Below are positions 43,320 through 51,512 of a DNA stretch of 64,000 nucleotides, in pieces (the stretch's first letter is position 1; every line of letters starts with the position of its first letter). The DNA lies in NCBI GenBank assembly GCA_900542015.1, contig UQLY01000006.1, forward strand, positions 104,095 through 168,094, read 5' to 3'. The notes beneath the pieces are model-generated. The model was not told the origin of the DNA and ran no database searches. It saw only the letters and a list, made by a program, of their open reading frames with translations. The stretch comes from an uncultured Lachnospiraceae bacterium. Its GTDB lineage: Bacteria; Bacillota; Clostridia; Lachnospirales; Lachnospiraceae. A program made the position numbers and the translations under genes.

Positions 43320-44474
43320 ATGGAGTATACCTATCCCGATTATTATGAAGAATTTCATTGCGCGGCGGACCGGTGTCCCGACACCTGCTGCGCCGGATGG
43401 CAGATCTGTATCGACAAAAAGAGTCTGAAAAAGTATTTGCGCCTGAAAGGACCTTTCGGAAACCGGCTGAAAAATTCCATCGACAGGAAGGAGTCGTGCT
43501 TTTACCGTTATCAGGATCGCTGCGCGCTTTTAAACGACGGGAACCTGTGCGATATCTGTCTGGAGATCGGGGAGGAATATCTTTGCAAAACCTGCGCCGA
43601 ATATCCGAGGCATACGGAGGAATATGAAAACGTCCGGGAAGTATCGCTGTCCCTTTCCTGCCCGGAGGCTGCCACAATCATGTTAAGCCGCCGCGGGAAA
43701 ACGGAATTTGTGACGCAGGTCAGGGAGGAAAAGGAGGAAAACGATAAGGACTTTGATTTCTTCCTCTATACAAAACTGTCGGATATGAGAAAGATGATTT
43801 TCGACATCATACAAAACAGAGAGTTATCTATGGCTAACAGAATGGCTGTTGCCGCGGCGACGGTTCACGATCTCCAAAGAAGAATTTCTTCCGAAAGACT
43901 GTGCGATATAGACGCGATGCTGGAACGCTTTCAGAGCTGGGCGTTTACGGACCGGGCGCTGCAAAAGCTGGCGGCATACGGGAACGATCCGGAAAGAAGG
44001 TATGAGCTGATTCAGGAAATGATCATGACGCTCCACGAGTTGGAACGGCTGCAGGATACCTGGCGGGGAGAACTGTGGAACGATGAGTGGCTTTTATACG
44101 GGTCGATGACGAAGGAACAGTATATCCGGCGCAGGAAGGCGTTTTTAAAAGGAAATCCGGAATGGGAGATCCAAAAGGAACAATTGCTAGTGTATTTTGT
44201 CTACACCTATTTTTGCGGCGCGGTCTACGACGGGGAGGCATACCGCAAATTAAAAATGTGCGAAGTACATATCCTGCTTTTGGAAGAATTGCTGTTTGCC
44301 CTCTGGCTGCGGGAGGACCGTTCCCTGCCCAGGGAAAAAATGCTGCGCGTCGTTTACCGCTATGCGAGGGAAGTGGAGCATTCCGACTGGAACCTGGAGT
44401 ATATGGAACAGGTGGTCGGAAGAAGGAGTACCTTTTCTCTTACCAATATGCTGACGGTAATCCTGAGCGGTTAG
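43320..44474 (+). CDS. FliB-like protein (flagellin lysine-N-methylase family)
   Basis: 384 residues from the ATG at 43320; GGAGA stands upstream. The N-terminal part is rich in cysteine in a fixed pattern: HCAADRCPDTCCAGWQI, then CALLNDGNLCDICLEIGEEY and CKTCAEYPR. These belong to the YkgJ/FliB-type Fe-S or zinc cluster, and the family includes FliB, which methylates flagellin lysines in Salmonella. The C-terminal 250 residues are helical with no motif known to me. No flagellar gene is near, so flagellin as substrate is uncertain; orphan members occur in many Clostridia. Confidence 0.82.
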   Translation: MEYTYPDYYEEFHCAADRCPDTCCAGWQICIDKKSLKKYLRLKGPFGNRLKNSIDRKESCFYRYQDRCALLNDGNLCDICLEIGEEYLCKTCAEYPRHTEEYENVREVSLSLSCPEAATIMLSRRGKTEFVTQVREEKEENDKDFDFFLYTKLSDMRKMIFDIIQNRELSMANRMAVAAATVHDLQRRISSERLCDIDAMLERFQSWAFTDRALQKLAAYGNDPERRYELIQEMIMTLHELERLQDTWRGELWNDEWLLYGSMTKEQYIRRRKAFLKGNPEWEIQKEQLLVYFVYTYFCGAVYDGEAYRKLKMCEVHILLLEELLFALWLREDRSLPREKMLRVVYRYAREVEHSDWNLEYMEQVVGRRSTFSLTNMLTVILSG

Positions 44475-44570
44475 TCATGAACGGCGGCAGGACCGTCCGG
44501 TTATAACCGGTCATGTATAAATTGTACTGAAAAGAGTGGAAAAATATTTAATTTTCGGTAAAAAGATACA

Positions 44571-44599
44571 TTGAGAAAAAATCGGGCAGACTATATAAT
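44571..44599 (+). promoter_or_regulatory. Promoter of the SCP2/H1-like gene
   Basis: TTGAGA (44571-44576), 17-base spacer and TATAAT (44594-44599), placed 37 bases before the start codon. Confidence 0.85.
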
Positions 44600-44635
44600 A
44601 AGTGCAGTTAGTCAGGTTAGAAGGAGGTAACTGAT

Positions 44636-45169
44636 ATGACCTACGAAGAAATCGTTGCTTATGCTAAAAAGAAAATAGCTGATGCAGATGTAAGCGGTCA
44701 CAAAGGACATCTTGCCGTACAGGTAAATATTACAGGGGAAGGCGAAGGCGCGTTTTATGTCGAATTAAACGACGATACCGTCGCGGTGGAGCCGTATGAA
44801 TATTTTGATAGAGATGCAATCCTGATCGCATCCGCAGATGTTTTCAAAGATATTGTGGACGGCAAAAAAGACGCTGTAGCCGCTTATCTGACAGGCGGAT
44901 TAAAGGTAGAAGGAAGCCTGGAGAAGGCAAAGGAATTCGGCAATATTTTAAAGAACAAAAAGAAAAAAGTCGTTAAGAAAGCGCCTGCGAAGACGGTAAA
45001 AACAGCGAAAAAGGCTGTGGAAAAAGCAGTAGAAAAAGCACCCGCAGCTACAGCGGATGCAGCTAAGACCACAAAGACCGCCGCTAAAAAAGCTACGGAA
45101 GCGACAAAAAAAGCCGCGGTAGCGACCGCGAAAAAAGTCGTTGCAAAAAAAGACGCACAAACAAAATAA
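44636..45169 (+). CDS. SCP2-like domain with lysine/alanine-rich histone H1-like tail
   Basis: 177 residues in two unlike halves. Residues 1-105 resemble a sterol-carrier SCP2 fold (HKGHLAVQVNITGEGEGAFY, EPYEYFDRDAILIASAD, AYLTGGLKVEGSLEKAKEF), a lipid- or ligand-binding domain. Residues 106-177 consist almost only of Lys, Ala, Thr and Val with repeats of the KKA/TAKK type (KKAPAKTVKTAKKAVEKAVE), as in bacterial H1-like and HU-tail proteins. Binding to nucleic acid or the envelope via the tail is plausible. It has a strong promoter (TATAAT), a perfect AGAAGGAGG ribosome site and a strong terminator, suggesting high expression. Confidence 0.85.
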   Translation: MTYEEIVAYAKKKIADADVSGHKGHLAVQVNITGEGEGAFYVELNDDTVAVEPYEYFDRDAILIASADVFKDIVDGKKDAVAAYLTGGLKVEGSLEKAKEFGNILKNKKKKVVKKAPAKTVKTAKKAVEKAVEKAPAATADAAKTTKTAAKKATEATKKAAVATAKKVVAKKDAQTK

Positions 45170-45197
45170 AACATAATATTATTTTTTTCAAGAAAAG

Positions 45198-45236
45198 TGT
45201 TGCACCCGGATTTTTCCCGGTGCAACATTTTTTGCG
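45198..45236 (+). terminator. Strong intrinsic terminator
   Basis: TGTTGCACCCGG and CCCGGTGCAACA form a long stem around a T-rich loop; TTTTTT follows. Confidence 0.9.
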
Positions 45237-45341
45237 TGTAAAAGAACTATATTAGTAAATAAGCCGACAGCAAAGTGCGAACTATTTTGCACAACTTGGG
45301 AAAGAATAGCGAAAGGTAAAAAATTCTGCGATAAGTAAGAC

Positions 45342-45371
45342 TTGAATCATAAAAAGTCCTTTTGCTATAAT
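45342..45371 (+). promoter_or_regulatory. Promoter of the Spo0A-like gene
   Basis: TTGAAT (45342-45347), 18-base spacer, TATAAT (45366-45371), 28 bases before the start codon. It makes longer N-terminal forms of the protein unlikely. Confidence 0.75.
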
Positions 45372-45398
45372 CCATGTCAAAAGAATGGAGGGATTGAC

Positions 45399-45923
45399 AT
45401 GGAACAACGAAACGTTGTCAATACCAAAGATGAAGAGAGCGTATACAAAATGCTCCAAAGCTTACTCAGTCAGAACAAGGAATTTCAGATTATGATTTCC
45501 GTACCGTCTTCGGGAAAAGGCGAAGACGTGACGGTAATTTCCCCGAAGGCGGAGGAAGAAACGGCTGCGAAACGGGATCTGGAAAAGGACGTTACGGACA
45601 TGATCCACGAGCTGGGCGTGCCGGCGCATATTAAAGGCTACCAATACCTGCGAGAAGCGATTATGATGTCGGTGGAGGATATGGATATGCTCAATTCCAT
45701 TACCAAGGTGCTGTATCCGACCATCGCCAAAAAATTCCAGACGACGCCGAGCCGTGTGGAAAGAGCGATCCGCCATGCGATCGAAGTGGCATGGAGCAGG
45801 GGAAGGATGGAAACGTTAGACGCGCTGTTCGGATACACGATCAATACCGGAAAGGGAAAACCCACCAATTCCGAATTTATTGCGCTGATCGCCGACAAAA
45901 TCAGGCTGTTATACAGAAATTAA
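45399..45923 (+). CDS. Spo0A-type DNA-binding protein without receiver domain
   Basis: 174 residues from the ATG at 45399 after GGAGGG. Residues 60-172 match the Spo0A C-terminal DNA-binding domain almost end to end: MIHELGVPAHIKGYQYLREA, SITKVLYPTIAKKFQTTPSR, VERAIRHAIEVAWSRGRMET and TINTGKGKPTNSEFIALIAD. The usual N-terminal phosphoreceiver with its Asp is absent; about 58 unrelated residues stand there. The promoter lies directly before this start, so the short form is real. It may bind 0A boxes without phosphorylation, thus compete with or modulate Spo0A in sporulation. A true spo0A is expected elsewhere. Confidence 0.9.
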   Translation: MEQRNVVNTKDEESVYKMLQSLLSQNKEFQIMISVPSSGKGEDVTVISPKAEEETAAKRDLEKDVTDMIHELGVPAHIKGYQYLREAIMMSVEDMDMLNSITKVLYPTIAKKFQTTPSRVERAIRHAIEVAWSRGRMETLDALFGYTINTGKGKPTNSEFIALIADKIRLLYRN

Positions 45924-45946
45924 GACTTTTAAATTAACCTGCGGCA

Positions 45947-45955
45947 TGGTATAAT
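45947..45955 (+). promoter_or_regulatory. Extended -10 promoter of glgA
   Basis: TGGTATAAT, an extended -10 element, 60 bases before the glgA start; no clear -35 box. Confidence 0.55.
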
Positions 45956-46014
45956 GTGGCAGAGGACAGAATGCGGGAAACGGCTGTCCGGATCAGGTTA
46001 ATTGGAGGGATATC

Positions 46015-47460
46015 ATGAAAAACATACTGTTTGTAGCGTCGGAAGGGGTTCCGTTTATTAAAACAGGAGGTTTGGCGGATGTTGTCGGATCTCTGCCGAA
46101 ATGTATAGATAAGAAATATTTTGATGTCAGGGTTATGATACCCAAATATTCCTGTATCAAACAGGAATTGAAAGATAAGATGAAATACAGAACGCACTTC
46201 TATATGGATTTCAATTGGAAGAGCGAGTATGTTGGTATTTTAGAAGCAAAGGTAGACGGCATTACTTACTATTTTATCGATAATGAATCCATGTTTACGG
46301 GATTTAAGATATACAGCGACAATGTGATCGAGGAGATCACGAAGTTTTCATTTTTCAGCAAGGCGGCGTTATCCGCTCTGCCGTTAATCGGGTTCAGACC
46401 GGATGTGATCCACTGCCATGACTGGCAGACCGGACTGGTTCCCGTTTATTTAAAAGAACGTTTTCAGGGAAATGATTTCTTTAAGGGCATCAAATCCGTT
46501 ATGACGATTCACAACCTGAAATTCCAGGGAAAATGGGACGTCAATACAGTTAAGAGCATTACCGGACTTCCGGATTATTTCTTTACGCCGGATAAGCTGG
46601 AAGCATATAAGGACGCCAACCTGTTAAAGGGCGGTATCGTATATGCCGATGCCGTGACGACCGTTTCCCCTACATATGCGGAAGAAATCAAGACGCCGTT
46701 TTACGGCGAGGGACTGGACGGCTTGCTGAACGCAAGGGCAAATTCCCTGCGGGGCATTATCAACGGGATTGACTACGACGAGTTCAATCCGGAGACGGAT
46801 AAGAATATCGTAAGCCCTTATAACGCGGCGAATTTCCGCAAAGAAAAGGTAAAAAATAAGAGAGCACTTCAGGCTGAGCTGGGGTTGGAGCAGGACGATA
46901 AAAAGTTTATGATCGGTATTGTATCGAGACTCACGGATCAAAAAGGCTTTGACCTGATTGCATATATTATGGATGAGCTTTGCCAGGAGGACGTACAGAT
47001 CGTTGTACTTGGCACCGGCGAAGAACGTTATGAAAATATGTTCCGCCATTTTGACTGGAAGTACAATCAAAAGGTATCCGCTAATATTTATTATTCGGAC
47101 GCGCTGTCCCATAAGATTTATGCGGCGAGCGACGCATTTTTAATGCCGTCCCTGTTCGAGCCGTGTGGACTCAGCCAGTTGATGGCGCTGCGTTACGGTA
47201 CGATCCCGATTGTCAGGGAGACGGGCGGTTTAAAGGATACCGTGGAGCCCTATAACGAGTACGAGAGTACGGGAACCGGTTTCAGCTTCCGCAATTACAA
47301 CGCCCATGAAATGCTTGCGGCGATCCGTTACGCGAAATATGTATTTTATCAGAAAAAGCGTGAATGGAACAAGATGATCGACCGGGCGATGGCGGCGGAT
47401 TTCTCGTGGCATGTATCGGCAAAGAATTATCAGGAAATGTACGATTGGCTGATTGGTTAG
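46015..47460 (+). CDS. glgA: Glycogen synthase (ADP-glucose dependent)
   Basis: GlgA (GT5, GT-B fold) adds glucose from ADP-glucose to glycogen. The 481 residues contain the N-terminal KTGGLADVVGSLPK with the substrate-binding Lys, DVIHCHDWQTGLVPVYL, and the C-terminal MPSLFEPCGLSQLMALRYGT block with the catalytic Glu. Length fits the bacterial family. No other glycogen gene is adjacent. AATTGGAGGG precedes the ATG. Confidence 0.95.
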   Translation: MKNILFVASEGVPFIKTGGLADVVGSLPKCIDKKYFDVRVMIPKYSCIKQELKDKMKYRTHFYMDFNWKSEYVGILEAKVDGITYYFIDNESMFTGFKIYSDNVIEEITKFSFFSKAALSALPLIGFRPDVIHCHDWQTGLVPVYLKERFQGNDFFKGIKSVMTIHNLKFQGKWDVNTVKSITGLPDYFFTPDKLEAYKDANLLKGGIVYADAVTTVSPTYAEEIKTPFYGEGLDGLLNARANSLRGIINGIDYDEFNPETDKNIVSPYNAANFRKEKVKNKRALQAELGLEQDDKKFMIGIVSRLTDQKGFDLIAYIMDELCQEDVQIVVLGTGEERYENMFRHFDWKYNQKVSANIYYSDALSHKIYAASDAFLMPSLFEPCGLSQLMALRYGTIPIVRETGGLKDTVEPYNEYESTGTGFSFRNYNAHEMLAAIRYAKYVFYQKKREWNKMIDRAMAADFSWHVSAKNYQEMYDWLIG

Positions 47461-47476
47461 ACAAAAACAGCAAATC

Positions 47477-47566
47477 AGGGGGTTGTTGCACGAACTGGAT
47501 TTGTCAAGTCAGATATCACGGAAACACACTTGATATCTGACGAATCCGGTTTGTGGGACAGCCCCT
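47477..47566. repeat. Long hairpin element between glgA and rqcH
   Basis: Left arm 47477-47518 pairs with right arm 47530-47566 over some 35 bases with a few mismatches and a bulge; the core TCAGATATCA/TGATATCTGA is perfect. The right arm ends in CAGCCCC followed by TTTTT, so it can end transcription. Its ends (AGGGG...GCCCCT) resemble those of the element at 26967-27144. Confidence 0.75.
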
Positions 47567-47583
47567 TTTTGAAAGGAAATAGC

Positions 47584-49335
47584 ATGGCTTTTGACGGAAT
47601 TACAATAGCGGCTCTGACGGAGGAGCTGAAACGGACTCTGGAGGGCGGCAGAATTTATAAAATCGCCCAGCCCGAGAAGGACGAATTGCTGTTGACGATA
47701 AAAAATAACGGAGCGCAGTATCGTCTGCTGATTTGTGCGGACGCCTCTCTCCCCCTTTTATATTTGACGAAGGACAATAAAAAAAGTCCCATGAATGCGC
47801 CGAATTTTTGTATGCTTCTTCGCAAACATATTCAAAATGCGAGAATCCTGTCGGTTACGCAGCCCGGACTGGAAAGGGTCGTCCATATGGAGTTAGAGCA
47901 CCTCAACGAGATGGGAGATCTTTGCAGGAAAATTTTGACCGTCGAGCTGATGGGAAAATACAGCAATATCATTTTCCGGGACGGCGATAAAATCATCGAC
48001 AGCATGAAACATATTTCGACGGCGGTCAGCAGCGTCCGGGAGGTGCTTCCGGGCAGGACGTATTTTATTCCGGGGGCGGATCAAAAACTGGATCTGCTTT
48101 CTTTGCAGGAAGGGAACATGCCGGATGCAGGATTTTACAGCCGCATGGAGGAAAACAGCGTCGCGGCAAGCCGGTTTTTATATCAGAATTATACCGGGCT
48201 TTCCCCGATTATGGCGGCGGAGCTCTGCTATGAAGCGGGCGTAGACGCGGATAAGCCCACAAACGCACTGACGGCGGAGGAAAAGGATTACCTGTACCGG
48301 GCGCTGGAGGAGCTGGGAACAAAAATCCGCAAAAAGGAGTTTTCGCCCCATATTGTCTATGAAGGAAACGAGCCGAAGGAATTTGGCGTATTTTCCTATC
48401 GGATTTTCCCGGGAGCGAAGGTTAAGGAGTTTGATTCGGTTTCCGAGCTGTTAAAGCAATATTATGAAGAAAAGAGCGCCGTAACGCGTATCCGGCAAAA
48501 GTCCGCGGACTTGCGTAAAATCGTACAGACCGCCCTGGAACGGAGCAGCAAAAAGCTGGATCTGCAGCAAAAGCAGCTCAAGGATACGGATAAAAGAGAA
48601 AAATATAAGGTATACGGCGAATTGCTGCATACTTACGGCTATGAGGCGAAGGAAGGCGACAAATCCCTGACGGTTACGAATTATTACGACGGGAAGGAAT
48701 TGTGCATACCGCTGGATGCAGAGCTGACGCCCCTTGAAAATGCCGCAAAATATTTTGACCGGTACGGTAAATTGAAAAGAACCTACGAGGCGCTAAACGT
48801 TTTGACCAAGGAAACGCAGGAAGAGGTGCATTATCTGGAAACCGTTATGATGGCGTTAGACCTGGCGAAAGAGGAAGAGGACCTTTTGCAGATCAGGGAA
48901 GAACTGGTAAAAAGCGGCTATATCAAGAAAAAAGGAAGCGGGAAAAAAGAGAAGCTTGTAAGCAGACCGCTCCATTATATCAGCAGCGACGGCTTTCATA
49001 TGTATGTAGGGAAAAACAATTACCAGAATGAGGAAATCACGTTCCAGCTTGCCGAGGGAGGGGACTGGTGGTTCCATGCCAAAGGAATGCCGGGCTCCCA
49101 TGTGATTGTAAAGTGCAAGGGGGCGGACCTGCCCGACCGAACCTTTGAGGAAGCGGCGAGACTGGCGGCGCATTATTCCCGGGGCGGCGCCCAAGGCAAG
49201 GTAGAGGTTGACTATATTCAAAAAAAGCATGTAAAAAAGCCCGGCGGGGCAAAGCCGGGATTCGTCGTCTACTATACCAATTATTCCATGGTCATCGATA
49301 CGGATATTTCGGGGATCGCCATGGCGGAATCGTAG
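47584..49335 (+). CDS. rqcH: NFACT-family ribosome quality-control protein RqcH (FbpA-type)
   Basis: 583 residues from ATG 47584 after AAAGGAAA; a frame reaching back to 47530 crosses the hairpin and is not used. N-terminal NFACT-N begins MAFDGITIAALTEELKRTLE; the middle has a coiled coil (residues 300-350 and 420-460); NFACT-R near the end shows WWFHAKGMPGSHVIVKC. RqcH recruits alanine tRNA to stalled 50S subunits and adds alanine tails to blocked chains; older literature calls members fibronectin-binding proteins. All key regions are present. Confidence 0.93.
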   Translation: MAFDGITIAALTEELKRTLEGGRIYKIAQPEKDELLLTIKNNGAQYRLLICADASLPLLYLTKDNKKSPMNAPNFCMLLRKHIQNARILSVTQPGLERVVHMELEHLNEMGDLCRKILTVELMGKYSNIIFRDGDKIIDSMKHISTAVSSVREVLPGRTYFIPGADQKLDLLSLQEGNMPDAGFYSRMEENSVAASRFLYQNYTGLSPIMAAELCYEAGVDADKPTNALTAEEKDYLYRALEELGTKIRKKEFSPHIVYEGNEPKEFGVFSYRIFPGAKVKEFDSVSELLKQYYEEKSAVTRIRQKSADLRKIVQTALERSSKKLDLQQKQLKDTDKREKYKVYGELLHTYGYEAKEGDKSLTVTNYYDGKELCIPLDAELTPLENAAKYFDRYGKLKRTYEALNVLTKETQEEVHYLETVMMALDLAKEEEDLLQIREELVKSGYIKKKGSGKKEKLVSRPLHYISSDGFHMYVGKNNYQNEEITFQLAEGGDWWFHAKGMPGSHVIVKCKGADLPDRTFEEAARLAAHYSRGGAQGKVEVDYIQKKHVKKPGGAKPGFVVYYTNYSMVIDTDISGIAMAES

Positions 49336-49473
49336 GGAAAATACAGGGGAGCGTATAAACAGAATCACAGGCAAGCGATTCTTGACGGTTTTCCCCATGT
49401 GATTTATAATAATTAGAAGTGTGCGGCAAAAGAAAAAAGGAAATGGGGTCGCAAACGGATTAGAGGGTTATAT

Positions 49474-50352
49474 ATGATAAAAAGTATGACAGGCTTTGGC
49501 AGAGCGGAGGTATCCTTTGGTCAGCGTAAATTTACGGTTGAGATCAAAGCGGTCAACCACCGTTATCTGGACGTATCGATTAAGATGCCCAAGAAACTGA
49601 ATTTTTTTGAGGCGTCTATCCGCAACCTTTTAAAGGAATATATGCAAAGGGGCAAGGTGGATCTTTATATTACTTATGAAGATCTTTCCGAACAGACCGT
49701 CAGCGTCAAATACCACGAGGACGTGGCGGCTTCTTATCTTTGCTATTTAAGGAAGATGGCGGAACAATTCGGGCTGGAGGACGACATAAGAGTATCCAAC
49801 CTGTCCAGATATCCGGAAGTGCTCACGATGGAAGAACAGGAAATAGACGAAGAAGGCATCTGGAAAGATCTGGAAAAGGCGCTTCGCCTTGCGTCGGAGG
49901 CATTTGTGGAATCCCGGGTCAAAGAGGGAGAGAATCTCAAAAACGACCTTTGCTGCAAATTGGACGGTATGCTGTCCCATGTGGCATATATTGAAGAAAA
50001 TTCGCCCAAAATCATTGACGAATACAAACAGAAGCTCCAAAATAAGGTCCATGAGCTGTTGGAAGACAACCGTATTGACGAAAGCAGGCTCTTGATGGAG
50101 GTTACGCTTTTTGCGGATAAGATCTGTGTGGATGAGGAAATCGTCCGTCTGAAGAGCCATATCGAAATGGTAAAAAATACCTTGATCGAGGGCGGAAGCG
50201 TCGGACGGAAATTGGACTTTATCGTTCAGGAAATGAACCGGGAAGCGAATACGATTTTATCCAAATCGACGGATTTGGAAATTTCCAACAGAGGGATAGA
50301 GCTAAAAACCGAGATTGAAAAGGTAAGAGAACAGATTCAGAATATAGAATAG
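49474..50352 (+). CDS. yicC: YicC-family endoribonuclease
   Basis: 292 residues opening with MIKSMTGFGRAEVSFGQRKF and ending with EMNREANTILSKSTDLEISN and the helix ELKTEIEKVREQIQNIE, both family hallmarks. YicC proteins act on RNA and affect small-RNA stability. It is the first gene of the yicC-remA-gmk-rpoZ cluster, an order conserved in Firmicutes; remA follows after seven bases. Confidence 0.94.
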   Translation: MIKSMTGFGRAEVSFGQRKFTVEIKAVNHRYLDVSIKMPKKLNFFEASIRNLLKEYMQRGKVDLYITYEDLSEQTVSVKYHEDVAASYLCYLRKMAEQFGLEDDIRVSNLSRYPEVLTMEEQEIDEEGIWKDLEKALRLASEAFVESRVKEGENLKNDLCCKLDGMLSHVAYIEENSPKIIDEYKQKLQNKVHELLEDNRIDESRLLMEVTLFADKICVDEEIVRLKSHIEMVKNTLIEGGSVGRKLDFIVQEMNREANTILSKSTDLEISNRGIELKTEIEKVREQIQNIE

Positions 50353-50359
50353 GAGCAGC

Positions 50360-50626
50360 ATGAATACTTTGATTCATATCGGATTTGGAAATATTGTCAA
50401 TAAGGATAAAATCATCGCCATTGTCAGCCCGGACTCGGCTCCGATCAAGCGGCTGGTGCAGCACGCTAAGGAAGACGGCAGCGTGGTGGACGCGACCCAG
50501 GGGCGCAGGACGAAATCGGTTATACTGATGGAAAACAACAAAGTGGTGTTGTCGGCGCTGATGCCGGAAACAATTGCGGGAAGGGCAGGCGCGAGAGAAA
50601 AATCCGAAGGAGCGGAGCATGAATAA
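50360..50626 (+). CDS. remA: RemA-family regulatory protein (DUF370)
   Basis: 88 residues: LIHIGFGNIVNKDKIIAIVS and DATQGRRTKSVILMENNKVV LSAL are the family blocks. In Bacillus subtilis RemA is a DNA-binding activator of biofilm matrix genes. It lies in its usual place between yicC and gmk; its end overlaps the gmk start by eight bases. Confidence 0.94.
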   Translation: MNTLIHIGFGNIVNKDKIIAIVSPDSAPIKRLVQHAKEDGSVVDATQGRRTKSVILMENNKVVLSALMPETIAGRAGAREKSEGAEHE

Positions 50627-51257
50627 AACAGGAGTATTGATGATTGTGTCGGGGTTTTCCGGCGCGGGGAAAGGGACGTTAATGAAGCGGCTGTTGGAAA
50701 GCCATGACAATTACGCCCTGAGCATTTCCATGACCACCAGAGCGCCCAGACCCGGAGAGGAACACGGCAGACATTATTTTTTCGTCACTAAGGACGAATT
50801 TGAACAGAACATTGAAGCTGACGGACTGTTGGAATACGCGCAGTACTGCGGCAATTATTACGGGACGCCGAGAGCCTATGTGGAGAGGTGTCTGCAGGAA
50901 GGCAAGGACGTGATTTTGGAAATCGAGATCCAGGGCGCCTTAAAGATCAAAAAGAAATTTCCCGAAGCGGTTCTCGTATTTGTGACGCCGCCAAGCGCCG
51001 GAGAATTGAAAAAACGTCTGGTGGGGCGCGGCACCGAGACAAGCGATGTGATTAACAGCCGCCTGTCCAGGGCGGTAGAGGAAGCCCGGGGAATAGAAAA
51101 CTACGATTATATTGTGATCAATGATGATCTGGACCGCTGCATGGAGGACATTCACGCAATCGCGAAAGCGTCCCGCTGCAAAGCGGACCAATCAATTTTA
51201 ACCATAAAAGAGATCAGTCAGGAATTGAGTATGTTGTCGAAAGGAGAAGAAACATGA
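50619..51257 (+). CDS. gmk: Guanylate kinase
   Basis: Gmk phosphorylates GMP to GDP. From ATG 50619 (after GGAGCGGAGC) it has 212 residues. The P-loop is VSGFSGAGKGTLMKRLL, and the GMP-binding part SISMTTRAPRPGEEHGRHYF follows. It overlaps remA by eight bases and rpoZ by four, implying coupled translation. Confidence 0.96.
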   Translation: MNKTGVLMIVSGFSGAGKGTLMKRLLESHDNYALSISMTTRAPRPGEEHGRHYFFVTKDEFEQNIEADGLLEYAQYCGNYYGTPRAYVERCLQEGKDVILEIEIQGALKIKKKFPEAVLVFVTPPSAGELKKRLVGRGTETSDVINSRLSRAVEEARGIENYDYIVINDDLDRCMEDIHAIAKASRCKADQSILTIKEISQELSMLSKGEET

Positions 51258-51496
51258 TACATCCATCTTATTCAGATTTAATGAAGGTAGTCAACAGTGA
51301 GGTTGAGCCCGGCGAGGCAAAGGTAGTCAACAGCCGTTATTCTATCGTTATGGCGACCAGCAAAAGGGCGAGACAGATTATCGACGGAGAAGAGCCCCTT
51401 GTGGACGGAGAGGGCAGAAAGCCTTTATCTATTGCCATTGACGAATTGAATCAGGGCAAAATCAAGATTTTAGGCGACGAAGAAGTGGAAGAATAA
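51254..51496 (+). CDS. rpoZ: RNA polymerase omega subunit
   Basis: 80 residues, with SRYSIVMATSKRARQIIDGE and KPLSIAIDELNQGKIKI, the conserved omega motifs. It helps assemble RNA polymerase. The start overlaps gmk, and the downstream rimO begins 17 bases later. Confidence 0.94.
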   Translation: MIHPSYSDLMKVVNSEVEPGEAKVVNSRYSIVMATSKRARQIIDGEEPLVDGEGRKPLSIAIDELNQGKIKILGDEEVEE

Positions 51497-51512
51497 AGAG
51501 TAAAACGGATTG

